Below are positions 42,501 through 49,962 of a stretch of DNA of 64,000 nucleotides, piece by piece; positions within the stretch are counted from its first letter, which is position 1; each line of letters begins with the position of its first letter. The stretch comes from Bacteroidales bacterium 6E (lineage in GTDB: Bacteria > Bacteroidota > Bacteroidia > Bacteroidales > Prolixibacteraceae), in contig DF970689.1 in NCBI GenBank assembly GCA_001270045.2, positions 403,148 to 467,147 of the forward strand, read 5' to 3'. The notes under the pieces were generated by a model that had not been told where the DNA came from, searched no databases, and saw only the letters and a list, made by a program, of their open reading frames with translations. A program made the translations under genes and the position numbers.

Positions 42501-43158
42501 GCCATATCCATCGCGGAATAGACAGTATAAACCAAAACCATTTACAAAGGAGGAAATTGAAAAATTTAAGTCAAAAGGAGCAACCAGAGTTCTTGGGGTA
42601 AGTGAAGTCGAATCATTTGAACTTGATCAATTGAATAATTTACTTGGTGAAAATATGACAGCAGAAGAAATTGCTGATACCAATTATCTTGTACAATATA
42701 GACTTTATCAAAACCTAATTCAAAGAGGTGATGATCCGGAGGAAAGTTTAGAAGATTTCATAAAGTCAAATAGTAATGAGCACAACCTTAGGTCGGGTAA
42801 GTATATTCACAAATGCAGCGCAACATACGGAATTCTTTACATATCACCTTCTATTTGGAATAAAGTTGCCGATGACAAATGTATTATTTGTGTTTACCTT
42901 GGCAAACGTGCCAATGACTTTATGTATCTCCGCTCAATAAGAGACATTCTGGATTGGGTTCATGATGATGATATCCTAATCAAGTTGACCGGAGAAGAAA
43001 AGGTTGACGTTGTTAATGAATTGTATTCAGGAGTCCTTGAAGGAGTCAAGGGCACAGCATACACCCTTATTCGTGTGGGGTCAAATGCTGCCTATAACTC
43101 AGTATTTGGACAACTGCTAGATGATCCTAACCAAGTCGATAAATCAGATGAATTTTAA
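36526..43158 (+). CDS. Giant sacsin/HSP90-like ATPase-domain protein (putative defence)
   Basis: 2,210 aa. After ~240 residues of unknown type comes a GHKL/HSP90-like ATP-binding domain of the sacsin kind: N-box IYELLQNAND (Glu258, Asn262, Asp265) and the glycine motif GYKGIGFKTVF (325-335). The next ~1,500 residues have no domain I recognise. A highly acidic low-complexity linker (about 1880-1960) and a Pro/Arg-rich stretch follow, then a compact C-terminal domain (about 2085-2200) with YGILYISPSIWNKV and CIICVYLGKRAND. No signal or membrane segment. Its stop is 4 nt before the helicase-PIN gene, so they almost surely act together. Proteins with this ATPase are known in anti-phage and conflict systems as large sensors or chaperone-like switches; this is inference here. 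Confidence 0.8.
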   Translation: MKPKTMEEAKRLSDNQLLEFLKESWETDSLILSGEYTGDRFVNIMSGTKQIKYPINQWEIFFKFIDPRFRVGRRYAFECELADRAFREKVNNLFILNIIKSTIHQVNAKKAITKVTEIEISKIKDRLRLDNDFFIGQFSPLKTPNTYRISDIRNTDFTKIEDKERGIVDLTIVFNCHDQVFNKYAYYKFTWTLSQTTPLKFGIDLSQAVVPLFPKDIVQFLANSIARYTAKAARQSTSSLETLNKQLTQSGKEVFIYELLQNANDYPKRSSDGDNYIPVPVDVEFHITSSFLTFQHTGEYFNPKNIAAICDINDGEKSDNVEAIGYKGIGFKTVFLDNDYVYLKTGNYSFRFDKFANDIINTPWQILPVWTDQNSLPPIIRNLFNHNSDDTFRVKFAFKPRDRKILTDRSRKDNYIDLFKKVFDTERVILFIPNIQKVSVFFENSAEPEIVRSKDNLSWCVSKALTEDVPEFVQRRITEVLTNREAYRSDGYDKVPEKYLNFNKTAIRFACRRDERKLLPVEKANLYCYLPAKKANWGFKFLMNTDMIPNGSRDDIEDIELNHEIAKIAGRQFYNWIKSLIKSGEYELNSIFSLIPDFDECKLHHQDYETFIQEFQDEFESLIYEEPFVPVVDENGNSLDACINEIVDDLTKITSNAVMLDSDFISIMGMSGNYLPIQELRESKSFMDFLNKYCPTELEVNFDDVKEKCTNDDFQAWLKNPENNSKFIDHLLITEKLDSFSSESIFIEYEGALFMANELYYEFDKHCSGISFLRNYIPHLSEKTKEYFKNNESWQNFAFKEFKDFDAQELNEQYILDDDDAVSLLEEISNSKCFYNFIADNSIDLSDHSGSIPFIDEDGNIIYGFEGQIYFYDNEAYTLSNATWLGENKITILSHEYFPNCISEGNLKKTFESLGVSVFIKSEFIADMIVGDSDFLNAVNDAIEKDFEKNLSFLKYVFEARELLKDKDLQLRKYVLKCNDIEGDESYLNSDDLRYFSQPSSAGNTSFEDNSNHVWLEHDMMYCLDPEYFGKFSQEDQRALEGFLRQSFGIKTFTNKSFFSEVVLANRKIIYKSLNTEEKLLAFLDYLKRDFKNIFDGSLSFNDIQDIPLLCYDGSIIEDRDSSVRLLEYDEAAIELRSKKWCPEGVFEVLSDAYSTGFDKSALQLLKIETYNFAAIIDSLAVNSDLINNLDDVTNNIDFWRWIKSNQKSIESYGNLMNLYLVDTNNSTDYSCPDLYISDIYQKDGIESIVRKYDSDAVFISEKYLEDDSETNKLVWSRLLKKLGLKSDNIDILFNSILPNLSEFEDDGVVAMLTNHIKELKEKWDECKEQLRDLKVKTKSGDYLTLDSIVIIDINDDTVSEPFKYIDISNEVEPGIYKTHKGIILLIAKEFEDNNILTTKQAWAQRKIEEYVENIQDDAIRRNGLHIEFVRELAHLDESYKFPSELYSTLKFKTKNSDNELLFDVDITLGAAYNPKCDFESNGIDSLAYLSEDYITENNKDTIISFFKARRIHQSFDKEDINLLINREFSVYFWSSCFLRKTAEYKKWIEEGLFDETNCIPTETSLKKPGQLYSPDIYNFARKSPNWQEKLPAKEIVDRINHQDAREVFYALPFMASLEFADCLYYLLNANDRREVERDNRAQVLEWILASENIEEKSVKVYRENPNALWRNGKGQKKHINELYILHPEANQERYLFSGDEHVMQNGMFPYKTVEFERICDILKIKYLRSTDFTAKPVNSKDETPVMLGKILPKLLVIAAIENPDSYQKLHEQYTMIIKDYKFFVCDKIDLGYDSIHNDVERIYSDESNIYYVTSWLHNRTYTKFCGKLKRLLKIEVSDNVFEDVLDDSVSVESSIDKYCSSRIYDKDFQELLKGLNQSITIIDEEPEPDEAVYYEDPISESIEVDDIEDIVEEEEGPDIEIDSDVEPISQYNDEEVENDSDESYAEPVSTQHQQTAGTHSSSTDSKPVPRNRENQHVEPDTERQSPKYPDRPYPSRNRQYKPKPFTKEEIEKFKSKGATRVLGVSEVESFELDQLNNLLGENMTAEEIADTNYLVQYRLYQNLIQRGDDPEESLEDFIKSNSNEHNLRSGKYIHKCSATYGILYISPSIWNKVADDKCIICVYLGKRANDFMYLRSIRDILDWVHDDDILIKLTGEEKVDVVNELYSGVLEGVKGTAYTLIRVGSNAAYNSVFGQLLDDPNQVDKSDEF

Positions 43159-43162
43159 TTGA

Positions 43163-45517
43163 ATGACCAAAATGAATAAGAAGATTGAGCATTATCAATG
43201 GTTCTTTTCCGACCAACTTCGCCAAATGGAGTTAGAACAGAAAACCATTATTACTACTCCGATATCGCAACTTCTTCAGAATGGTAAAGTGACGATGGGG
43301 TATGTTGATAAAGCAATTCCGGGAAGCGGTCATATTGTCATTAAATTTCCAAGAGGATATGCCCCACGCCTAAAAGTGCCCAAATCTTTTGTTGTCATTA
43401 AAAAGAATGCGTTTGCAACGTATGGCACCCATCTTAAAGACTGGAGTTGTTCTTTGGGAGACTTCAAGAAGGATGGAACCATGCACACGGTTAGCTCGGA
43501 TTTGTTTCCCTTATTTTTCATTCCTTCAAATGATGGATATGAATATGTAGATTGTTCTTCTGTATCCTCGACTCTATTTAATCTGTTGCAAGGTGCTTTA
43601 AATGAAGGAAAGAGCCTAACTGTGTTAATTTTTGAGCCTTTTCCCCCAATAGATTACTTCATGAATCTGAAGAGATACATGGACTTATACCCTGAGAATA
43701 AAGAATTACTTCTGGAGCCTAAAATCGATTATGAAGATTGGCATCCGGAGGAATTAAGTTTTAATCCTGAGGTACCAGATGCAATTGCAGAAGAAATTTC
43801 TAAAATAATCGACAAGGACAACTGCTGTATATTGCAAGGTCCTCCAGGAACAGGGAAAAGTTATGTGATTGCAACGATCATTGCAGAATACATTAAATGC
43901 GGCAAAACGGTTTGTGCAACCACAATGGCCAATAAAGGATTAATTGAACTTATTCGTCAAAAACCTCTCAAGGAGGCACTGTCGTCTGGCAAGATATCCA
44001 AGACCAACCTATCAGCCGATGAAAGGCGAACTGTCCCTGATTTAAAAAGTGTGGATAATGGATTGTTGATTCCTAATGGAGAGTTGCTTTGTTCAACCAA
44101 TTACATACTATCAGGGGTATTTAGCTCAAATCGAATTGAAACTCATGGTTTGCCAAATTTTGATCTTGTTGTAATTGAGGAGGCTTCTCAGGCTTTCCTG
44201 ACCGCCGTTGTTGCATTCAAGTCATTAGGAAAGAGATGCCTGATTGTTGGAGACCCGATGCAATTACCCCCAATTGTCAAAGCATTAAATAAACCACAGT
44301 ATAACCTTTTTAATGTAAAGGCTCAGTTAGAAGGAATGACAACATTCGCATTGGGAACAGATCTAAAGGCTTTCAGAATAATCACATCACACCGATTGAC
44401 CTCTGAAAGTGCAAAGTTAACAGGTATGTTTTATGAAAACCGGTTGTCGTCTGTAAATTCGGAATATCCGGATTTCTCAAAGATTATTGATCCCCACCTT
44501 TTACCAAAAGGTGGTGTGGTTTACGAGGTGACAAACGACATGAGGAATTCAGTTTGTTCTGAAACAGCGTTAAAGATTATTGATCGAATCCTGAATAAAT
44601 TCAAAGAGCATTACCCTGACACAGAAATTGCCATTATTGCACCATTCAATGACACTGTAGAAGAACTACAGAAAAATTTTCAGACGGTTGGATCCTTAAA
44701 GAATCTCACTGTTGAAACAGTCGACAGAATCCAGGGTATGACTGTTGATTATACCATCATGTATTTCCCAGGGTGGAAACCATCTTTTGCTTTGGAGGAA
44801 AGAAGATTCAATGTATCAACCAGTCGGTCAAGAACTACCACCTTAATCCTCAGTGATGTTCCACTGGAAAATATGCATTCAGCTCCACCCAGCGTGTTAA
44901 AATTTATTGAAAGATGCTTTAGAATCAATGATGCAGGAAAAATAACCTTACCGATTGAGGTTCAACCAGAAAATCCTAAACCCATCGAATCAAGGCCTGA
45001 ACAAATTAAGCAAGAGGTTCCAGCAGAAAATGGTATGGGAGTTAAGGTTGTTGGAAAAATCGATTTATCAAAATTTGAAAAACCTAAAAAAGAGTTAAGC
45101 CAGGACAAGGAGAATATTTATATAATTGATACCAATGTATTTGTGGAATGTCCTGAGATAATTTCAAAGATTGATAAAAAATACCGGATTGTACTTTCCG
45201 CAAAGGTTATCGACGAATTGGATAAACTAAAAATTTCGCTACCTGATGAACAGAAGATGAATGTTCAAAAGGCGTTAAGGTTTATAAATGAAAATTTAGG
45301 AAAACGTAAGTTAGATATGGATACAGCTGACTTATTGTTGTTGCCTGCTGATTTTAACAAAAAATCACCTGATAATTTGATTCTATCAGTTGCCTTAAAA
45401 TATAAGAGCGAGAATCCCATCATGCTTACATCTGACAATGGCCTGCAGATAAAAGCAAAAGGTCTTCAGATAACTACCATTTCTTTGAAAGATTTTTTAA
45501 AACAATTGAGATACTAG
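43163..45517 (+). CDS. Upf1-like SF1 helicase fused to a C-terminal PIN nuclease domain
   Basis: 784 aa. Walker A GPPGTGKS (226-233), motif Ia TTMANKGL, DEAD-equivalent VVIEEASQAF, motif III GDPMQLPPI, motif V/VI VETVDRIQGMTVDY and NVSTSRSRTT place it with Upf1/Dna2-type SF1 helicases. A charged linker (~605-650) leads to a PIN-like domain: IYIIDTNVFVE (Asp654 region), conserved acid near MDTADLLLLP, SPDNLILSVAL and MLTSDNGLQIKAKGL. It should unwind RNA or DNA and cut RNA. The ATG at 43163 lies 4 nt after the upstream stop. The fusion echoes eukaryotic UPF1 with the SMG6 PIN domain. Confidence 0.85.
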   Translation: MTKMNKKIEHYQWFFSDQLRQMELEQKTIITTPISQLLQNGKVTMGYVDKAIPGSGHIVIKFPRGYAPRLKVPKSFVVIKKNAFATYGTHLKDWSCSLGDFKKDGTMHTVSSDLFPLFFIPSNDGYEYVDCSSVSSTLFNLLQGALNEGKSLTVLIFEPFPPIDYFMNLKRYMDLYPENKELLLEPKIDYEDWHPEELSFNPEVPDAIAEEISKIIDKDNCCILQGPPGTGKSYVIATIIAEYIKCGKTVCATTMANKGLIELIRQKPLKEALSSGKISKTNLSADERRTVPDLKSVDNGLLIPNGELLCSTNYILSGVFSSNRIETHGLPNFDLVVIEEASQAFLTAVVAFKSLGKRCLIVGDPMQLPPIVKALNKPQYNLFNVKAQLEGMTTFALGTDLKAFRIITSHRLTSESAKLTGMFYENRLSSVNSEYPDFSKIIDPHLLPKGGVVYEVTNDMRNSVCSETALKIIDRILNKFKEHYPDTEIAIIAPFNDTVEELQKNFQTVGSLKNLTVETVDRIQGMTVDYTIMYFPGWKPSFALEERRFNVSTSRSRTTTLILSDVPLENMHSAPPSVLKFIERCFRINDAGKITLPIEVQPENPKPIESRPEQIKQEVPAENGMGVKVVGKIDLSKFEKPKKELSQDKENIYIIDTNVFVECPEIISKIDKKYRIVLSAKVIDELDKLKISLPDEQKMNVQKALRFINENLGKRKLDMDTADLLLLPADFNKKSPDNLILSVALKYKSENPIMLTSDNGLQIKAKGLQITTISLKDFLKQLRY

Positions 45518-45519
45518 AT

Positions 45520-45541
45520 AGTGTTCCATCTTGTGTGTCTC
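45520..45541. repeat. IS-end-like motif, copy 1
   Basis: AGTGTTCCATCTTGTGTGTC; matches 46509-46528 at 18 of 20 positions in the same orientation. It resembles terminal inverted repeats of mutator-type (IS256-like) elements, but no transposase is near. Confidence 0.35.
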
Positions 45542-45628
45542 ACCAAAACATTTAATAGGATGTTTTACTTTCCCTATGCAACAAGGATGCGTGGACTGAT
45601 TTGTCAGATAAAATCAATACTTAAAAAG

Positions 45629-46315
45629 CTAAAGTTTTGCATTTGTCAGATCAAGACCGTCGATGTTGGCGGCAGAATGAAGATTAACTCCAGTTAAAAT
45701 GGCACCTTCAAGTGTGGCACAATATAAATTTGCTCCGGCAAAATTGCATCCAGTTAAGTCTGCTCCCGATAGATTTGCCCCTTTCAAATCAGCACCCAAA
45801 AAGGAAGCATTCTTTAGAATCGAGCCCTTTAATATTGCCTCTTTCAAATTTGCTTTTAAAAAAACTGCATTTATGAAATTTGAACCAGAAAGATTTGCCT
45901 TATAAAAAATGGCTCTATTAAACTTTGTTTCTTCAGCGTTAACGCCTATCAGGGAGGCATTTGATAAATCCGCGTCATCAAAGAAACTTCTGGCAATGAT
46001 GGATCCAGACAATTCAACATTCCTTAAAATTGCCTTGTTCAATGTTATTCTATACCAATTTGCTTTAAAAATAATAGCATGATCTAGATTCGCACCTGTT
46101 AAGTCAGCTCTGTATAAGTTTGTTCCACTAAAATTTGCTCCTTTGAGATTAGAATATCTCAAAACAACATTTTTAATATCATAGTCAGCAAAATTGGCAT
46201 CATGCAAATCTATATGCTTTCCAACACCTTTCCAGAAATAATTATAAGTTTCTAAATCCTTTTGGGGATTTCCGTGGCCATCGAGATAGTTTCGAAGACG
46301 TTCTTCATCAGACAT
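45629..46315 (-). CDS. Pentapeptide-repeat protein
   Basis: About 228 aa from the ATG at 46315 (MSDEERLRNYLDGHG); a TTG at 46333 is possible. From residue ~50 onward it consists of A(D/N)LXX repeats (GANFSGTNLYRADLTGANL, KANLKEAILKGSIL and so on) that form a right-handed quadrilateral beta helix. Such proteins can mimic DNA and protect gyrase, or act in defence and signalling. It is on the opposite strand to the helicase-PIN gene and converges with it. Confidence 0.88.
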   Translation of the reverse strand: MSDEERLRNYLDGHGNPQKDLETYNYFWKGVGKHIDLHDANFADYDIKNVVLRYSNLKGANFSGTNLYRADLTGANLDHAIIFKANWYRITLNKAILRNVELSGSIIARSFFDDADLSNASLIGVNAEETKFNRAIFYKANLSGSNFINAVFLKANLKEAILKGSILKNASFLGADLKGANLSGADLTGCNFAGANLYCATLEGAILTGVNLHSAANIDGLDLTNAKL

Positions 46316-46701
46316 TAATTTCTTAGGTTTCAAAATATTATTTTACTTATTTATTCTCGTAGCTTTTATACTCTATATCTCAAAGATTACTCATATAATT
46401 CAAGTCTTAACTTTAAGACAACATATAAATCTATTTAAATTTCCTGAAATATCTTGAAAAGGTAAATTCTTTAATAGGAAATTTAATTTTTTAATGAATT
46501 ATATAAGGAGTGTTTCATTTTGTGTGTCGTGTGATTAATGACTCAGTATTCGTGATGGTTTGGTCGGTAAAGCCTCTCAAGCATGTGTGAAAACCAGCTT
46601 TGGTTATTTTTTTCTACCCGGACAGTTGGCAATGCGCCCGAATTCCAGGAATGATGTTTTTTAAATGGAAAGATTTCCTACATTTAAGCTTTCACCATAC
46701 A
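46316..46701. other. AT-rich intergenic region
   Basis: Contains an IS-end-like motif (46509-46528) matching 45520-45541, and just before 46702 a segment (46665-46701) homologous to 35283-35317. No gene supported; a TTG-started extension of the next frame (46600) is not needed. Confidence 0.5.
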
Positions 46702-47877
46702 ATGAAACCTAATATAACACAACTAATACCATGGTTCCCCCTCAAGCGGCTAATTGAGCGGTTTTATCCATTCAACTTTCAAGAGATCAGGGAGAATCAA
46801 TCCATTATCGATTTTGACATCCTGTCTTTTAATCGACGCGTTCACTGGAGCATCGATATCATTGATGAATTCGCCCATCTGTTTAACTGGGCTGGGATAA
46901 GCTCTAATCCGGCTATCCCATGGAAAGAGAGTGAAATTGCGAGATACGGCAATTATTTCGATTGGACTAAAGCTGCAAACAATGAATCGTTCCCTTGGAC
47001 AAAGTATCTGTTTTTCAAATACAAGGATTTTATCGACTGGGCTTATATGGATGATTTGCCCGTAAAACTGGCTATTGATGATATAACCTACTTAAACAAG
47101 GAGCAAAGAGGTTATATGGCGGAATTTAAAAATGTTGACTGGAGTGCCTGGCTCATAGAACGGTTCAAGGACGACCTTGACTGGGAGCTTCTGCCACGAA
47201 ATCAATCCATCCCCTACTCAGAGTATTTTTTCACGGCTTATAAGGACAGGATATACTTTATTGATTTGGTTACGAATCCATGGCTCTTAAGGGACGAAAA
47301 TTTGAGTTTCCTGGACAAAATTGCCTATGTCGACTTTAACAATGTGTCGCAGTGGAAGCAGGACTGGACCCTTGATTTCATCGAAAAGAATAAGGAATTG
47401 CTGAACTGGGATCTGCTCAGTTCAAACAAGTACCTGCCATGGAGCGAAGAATTGCTTGATAAGTATAGTGACCGCTGGAATTGGTTTGAGATGTCAGGAC
47501 ATCGAAATTTCCCCTGGTCATGGCCGATCATCGAAATGCACGAACATGAATGGAACTGGCAAGACCGGAGTGATCCATATATCAGTATGTTTAGGACCAT
47601 GTCATCCAATCCCTCCTTGCCATGGTCACGGGCGTTTGTCGAAAGGTTTGGCCACTATTTGGGATTCGGATCCACTAATCAGGTCAATGAGGATGAATAT
47701 CAACTACTCTTTGGCATATCCTCGAACCGGAAAATCGACTGGGATCTGGAGTTTCTTCTTAAATACAAGGAACGCTGGGATCTTGAGTCGCTGGGGAATA
47801 ATGAGGCGGTGTATAATATGGTTGAGGGTAATTTGGGAAATGAAGATTTGATAAAGTTTTTGAAAGTATTGTTTTAA
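46702..47877 (+). CDS. Trp-rich repeat protein of unknown function
   Basis: About 391 aa from the ATG at 46702 (MKPNITQLIPWFPLKRLIE). The protein is a run of roughly ten degenerate units of 25-28 residues with the pattern W-x-x-hh-x-x-a-x-x-x-h-x-W-x-x-h-S-x-N-x-x-h-P-W, for example NWDLLSSNKYLPWSEELLD. No catalytic motif, signal or membrane helix. It may be an alpha-solenoid recognition protein. It is 12 nt upstream of a nuclease-like gene, suggesting a sensor role in that operon (inference). Confidence 0.75.
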   Translation: MKPNITQLIPWFPLKRLIERFYPFNFQEIRENQSIIDFDILSFNRRVHWSIDIIDEFAHLFNWAGISSNPAIPWKESEIARYGNYFDWTKAANNESFPWTKYLFFKYKDFIDWAYMDDLPVKLAIDDITYLNKEQRGYMAEFKNVDWSAWLIERFKDDLDWELLPRNQSIPYSEYFFTAYKDRIYFIDLVTNPWLLRDENLSFLDKIAYVDFNNVSQWKQDWTLDFIEKNKELLNWDLLSSNKYLPWSEELLDKYSDRWNWFEMSGHRNFPWSWPIIEMHEHEWNWQDRSDPYISMFRTMSSNPSLPWSRAFVERFGHYLGFGSTNQVNEDEYQLLFGISSNRKIDWDLEFLLKYKERWDLESLGNNEAVYNMVEGNLGNEDLIKFLKVLF

Positions 47878-47889
47878 TCCAATTTTTGA

Positions 47890-48561
47890 ATGGAGAATTT
47901 AATGAATTTAATCGAGACTATCCATCAGGAAGTCAGGATTCTTGAACGTGAATTTCAACAGAATAAGGGCCAAATTTTAACAGAAGATGATCTGAAATGT
48001 CATCTATTTATGAAATTATATCGACTCTTTGGTGACCCCAATGAGTCGATGGATTCTGAAATTAAAATAAGTCCGCTTCACGCTGAAGTAAGTTTCTTTG
48101 ATGAAAATGGAAAGTTAAGTATGAGGCCTGATCTGGCAATTATTAATCCCAAAAATACAAGTATCCTTCATTCTGTTGAAACTCACGTTACTACTATGGA
48201 TATAAGATATAAGCACCTAAGTGGGAAAGAATTTGAGTTTCATGGAGATTCCATAATTTTTGAACTTAAATTTTGCAGAAGCAAGAAAGGGATATCAAAA
48301 CGTCACATTGAATCATACCAAAAGGATATTGATAAGATTCAATCGTTACAAACATTGGAAAGAGGTTATGACAACAAAATAATCGGAATTTTTATAGTCT
48401 TTAATATGACCGATATTAAGTCACCTGCTTTCTTTGAATTATTAAAAAGAACAAATGAATCACTATATATCTTTTATGGAACGGGGGATTTAGAGTGGCA
48501 GGATAACCGTAATTATCTCTTTCAATTTAAAAACCATGATACTCAATTAGGGTATGATTAA
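47890..48561 (+). CDS. PD-(D/E)XK-like putative nuclease
   Basis: 223 aa. A conserved acid in MRPDLAIINP and an ExK triad in SIIFELKFCRSKKG fit the PD-(D/E)XK nuclease core; a later Gln/Lys-bearing helix (ESYQKDIDKIQSL) and GYDNKIIGIFIVFNM complete the pattern of restriction-endonuclease-like folds. Substrate unknown; it may instead be an inactive relative. The gene follows the Trp-repeat gene by 12 nt and precedes the TPR gene by 49 nt on the same strand. Confidence 0.65.
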   Translation: MENLMNLIETIHQEVRILEREFQQNKGQILTEDDLKCHLFMKLYRLFGDPNESMDSEIKISPLHAEVSFFDENGKLSMRPDLAIINPKNTSILHSVETHVTTMDIRYKHLSGKEFEFHGDSIIFELKFCRSKKGISKRHIESYQKDIDKIQSLQTLERGYDNKIIGIFIVFNMTDIKSPAFFELLKRTNESLYIFYGTGDLEWQDNRNYLFQFKNHDTQLGYD

Positions 48562-48610
48562 ACTTTTATAAAAACAAATAAGTAAACCAAAAACCAAGAA
48601 ATAGAAAAAT

Positions 48611-49933
48611 ATGGCATTGGATTACGACAAGCAAATAGTTCCAATAATTCCTGCGAGCATATCTGTCGTTAGGCATAGTATTTCAATCACACACAAAGTT
48701 CTGTTCAGTGATATTGAGGATGATTTTAATCGAGCATTTTATTTGATTAATAGTCAGGACATAAAGAATACAGAAGAGAATTTTTTATACTTGTTTGAGT
48801 CATATCCAAATTATAGAAGGGATAAAGGATTCAAATATAATGCTGCAGAGGTTGAACATTATCATCAAGCTGTTGAAATATTCTCAAAAATATTAAAGAA
48901 AAGACCTTCTCATCAACTTTCTTATCAAATGAGAGGTATAGCTAAAAATAGTATAGCTGACTATCAAGGAGCTCTTGAAGATTTTGATAATGCGATTGAA
49001 ATTGATCCAAAATCATCTTCAGCATACAATGGCCGTGGTATTACTAAGCGTAATTTAAAGAATCCTAAAGGAGCAATTGAAGATTATACCAAGGCGATTG
49101 AAATTGATCCCCAATATGCTGCTGCTTATATTAATCGAGGCAAGGCAAGAAAGAACCTCAAGGATTTAAATGGCGCAATCGAAGATTATACAAAGGCGAT
49201 TGAAATTGATCCCCAATATGCTGCTGCTTATATTAATCGAGGCAATGCCAGGCAGGAACTCAAGGATTTGAATGGAGCAATTGAAGATTATACCAAAGCG
49301 ATTGATATTGATCCCAAATATGCTGATGCTTATAATAAGCGAGGCAATGTGAGATCGGAATTAATGGACCTAAAAGGAGCAATTGAAGACTATACAAGGG
49401 TGATTGAAATTGATCCGGAAGAAGATGCCGCTTATTATAATCGTGGAACAACTAAGTATGAACTCAAGGATTTGAGTGGAGCCATTGAAGATTTAACCAA
49501 AGCGATTGAAATTGATCCCCAATATGCTGCTGCCTATGTTAATCGAGGCATGGCGAGAAAAGAACTCAAGGATTTGAATGGAGCAATTGAAGATTACACC
49601 AAAGCGATTGATATTGATCCCCAATATGGTGCTGCTTATATTAATCGAGGCAATGCCAGGCAGGAACTCAAGGATTTGAATGGAGCAATTGAAGATTATA
49701 CCAAAGCGATTGAAATTTATCCCAAATATGCTGCTGCTTATAATAATCGAGGCAATGCCAGGCAGGAACTCAAGGATTTGAATGGAGCAATTGAAGATTA
49801 CACCAAAGCGATTGAAATTTATCCCCGATATGCTGACGCTTATAATAATCGAGGCAAAGCCAGGCAGGAACTCAAGGATTTGAATGGAGCAATTGAAGAT
49901 TATGCCACGGCAGCTGTTATAAGAATATTCTAA
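48611..49933 (+). CDS. TPR-repeat protein with near-identical repeats
   Basis: 440 aa. An N-terminal ~110-residue segment of unknown type precedes nine or ten 34-residue TPRs, most of them GAIEDYTKAIEIDPQYAAAY followed by NRGxARxELKDLN. The 102-bp DNA units are almost identical, a sign of recent tandem duplication and of copy-number change. The last unit breaks off as ATAAVIRIF and stop. It would serve as a protein-binding scaffold. In the same operon-like run as the nuclease-like and PLD-J genes. Confidence 0.9.
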   Translation: MALDYDKQIVPIIPASISVVRHSISITHKVLFSDIEDDFNRAFYLINSQDIKNTEENFLYLFESYPNYRRDKGFKYNAAEVEHYHQAVEIFSKILKKRPSHQLSYQMRGIAKNSIADYQGALEDFDNAIEIDPKSSSAYNGRGITKRNLKNPKGAIEDYTKAIEIDPQYAAAYINRGKARKNLKDLNGAIEDYTKAIEIDPQYAAAYINRGNARQELKDLNGAIEDYTKAIDIDPKYADAYNKRGNVRSELMDLKGAIEDYTRVIEIDPEEDAAYYNRGTTKYELKDLSGAIEDLTKAIEIDPQYAAAYVNRGMARKELKDLNGAIEDYTKAIDIDPQYGAAYINRGNARQELKDLNGAIEDYTKAIEIYPKYAAAYNNRGNARQELKDLNGAIEDYTKAIEIYPRYADAYNNRGKARQELKDLNGAIEDYATAAVIRIF

Positions 49934-49962
49934 CAATAGCTAGTATATAAAATATCATTGTA

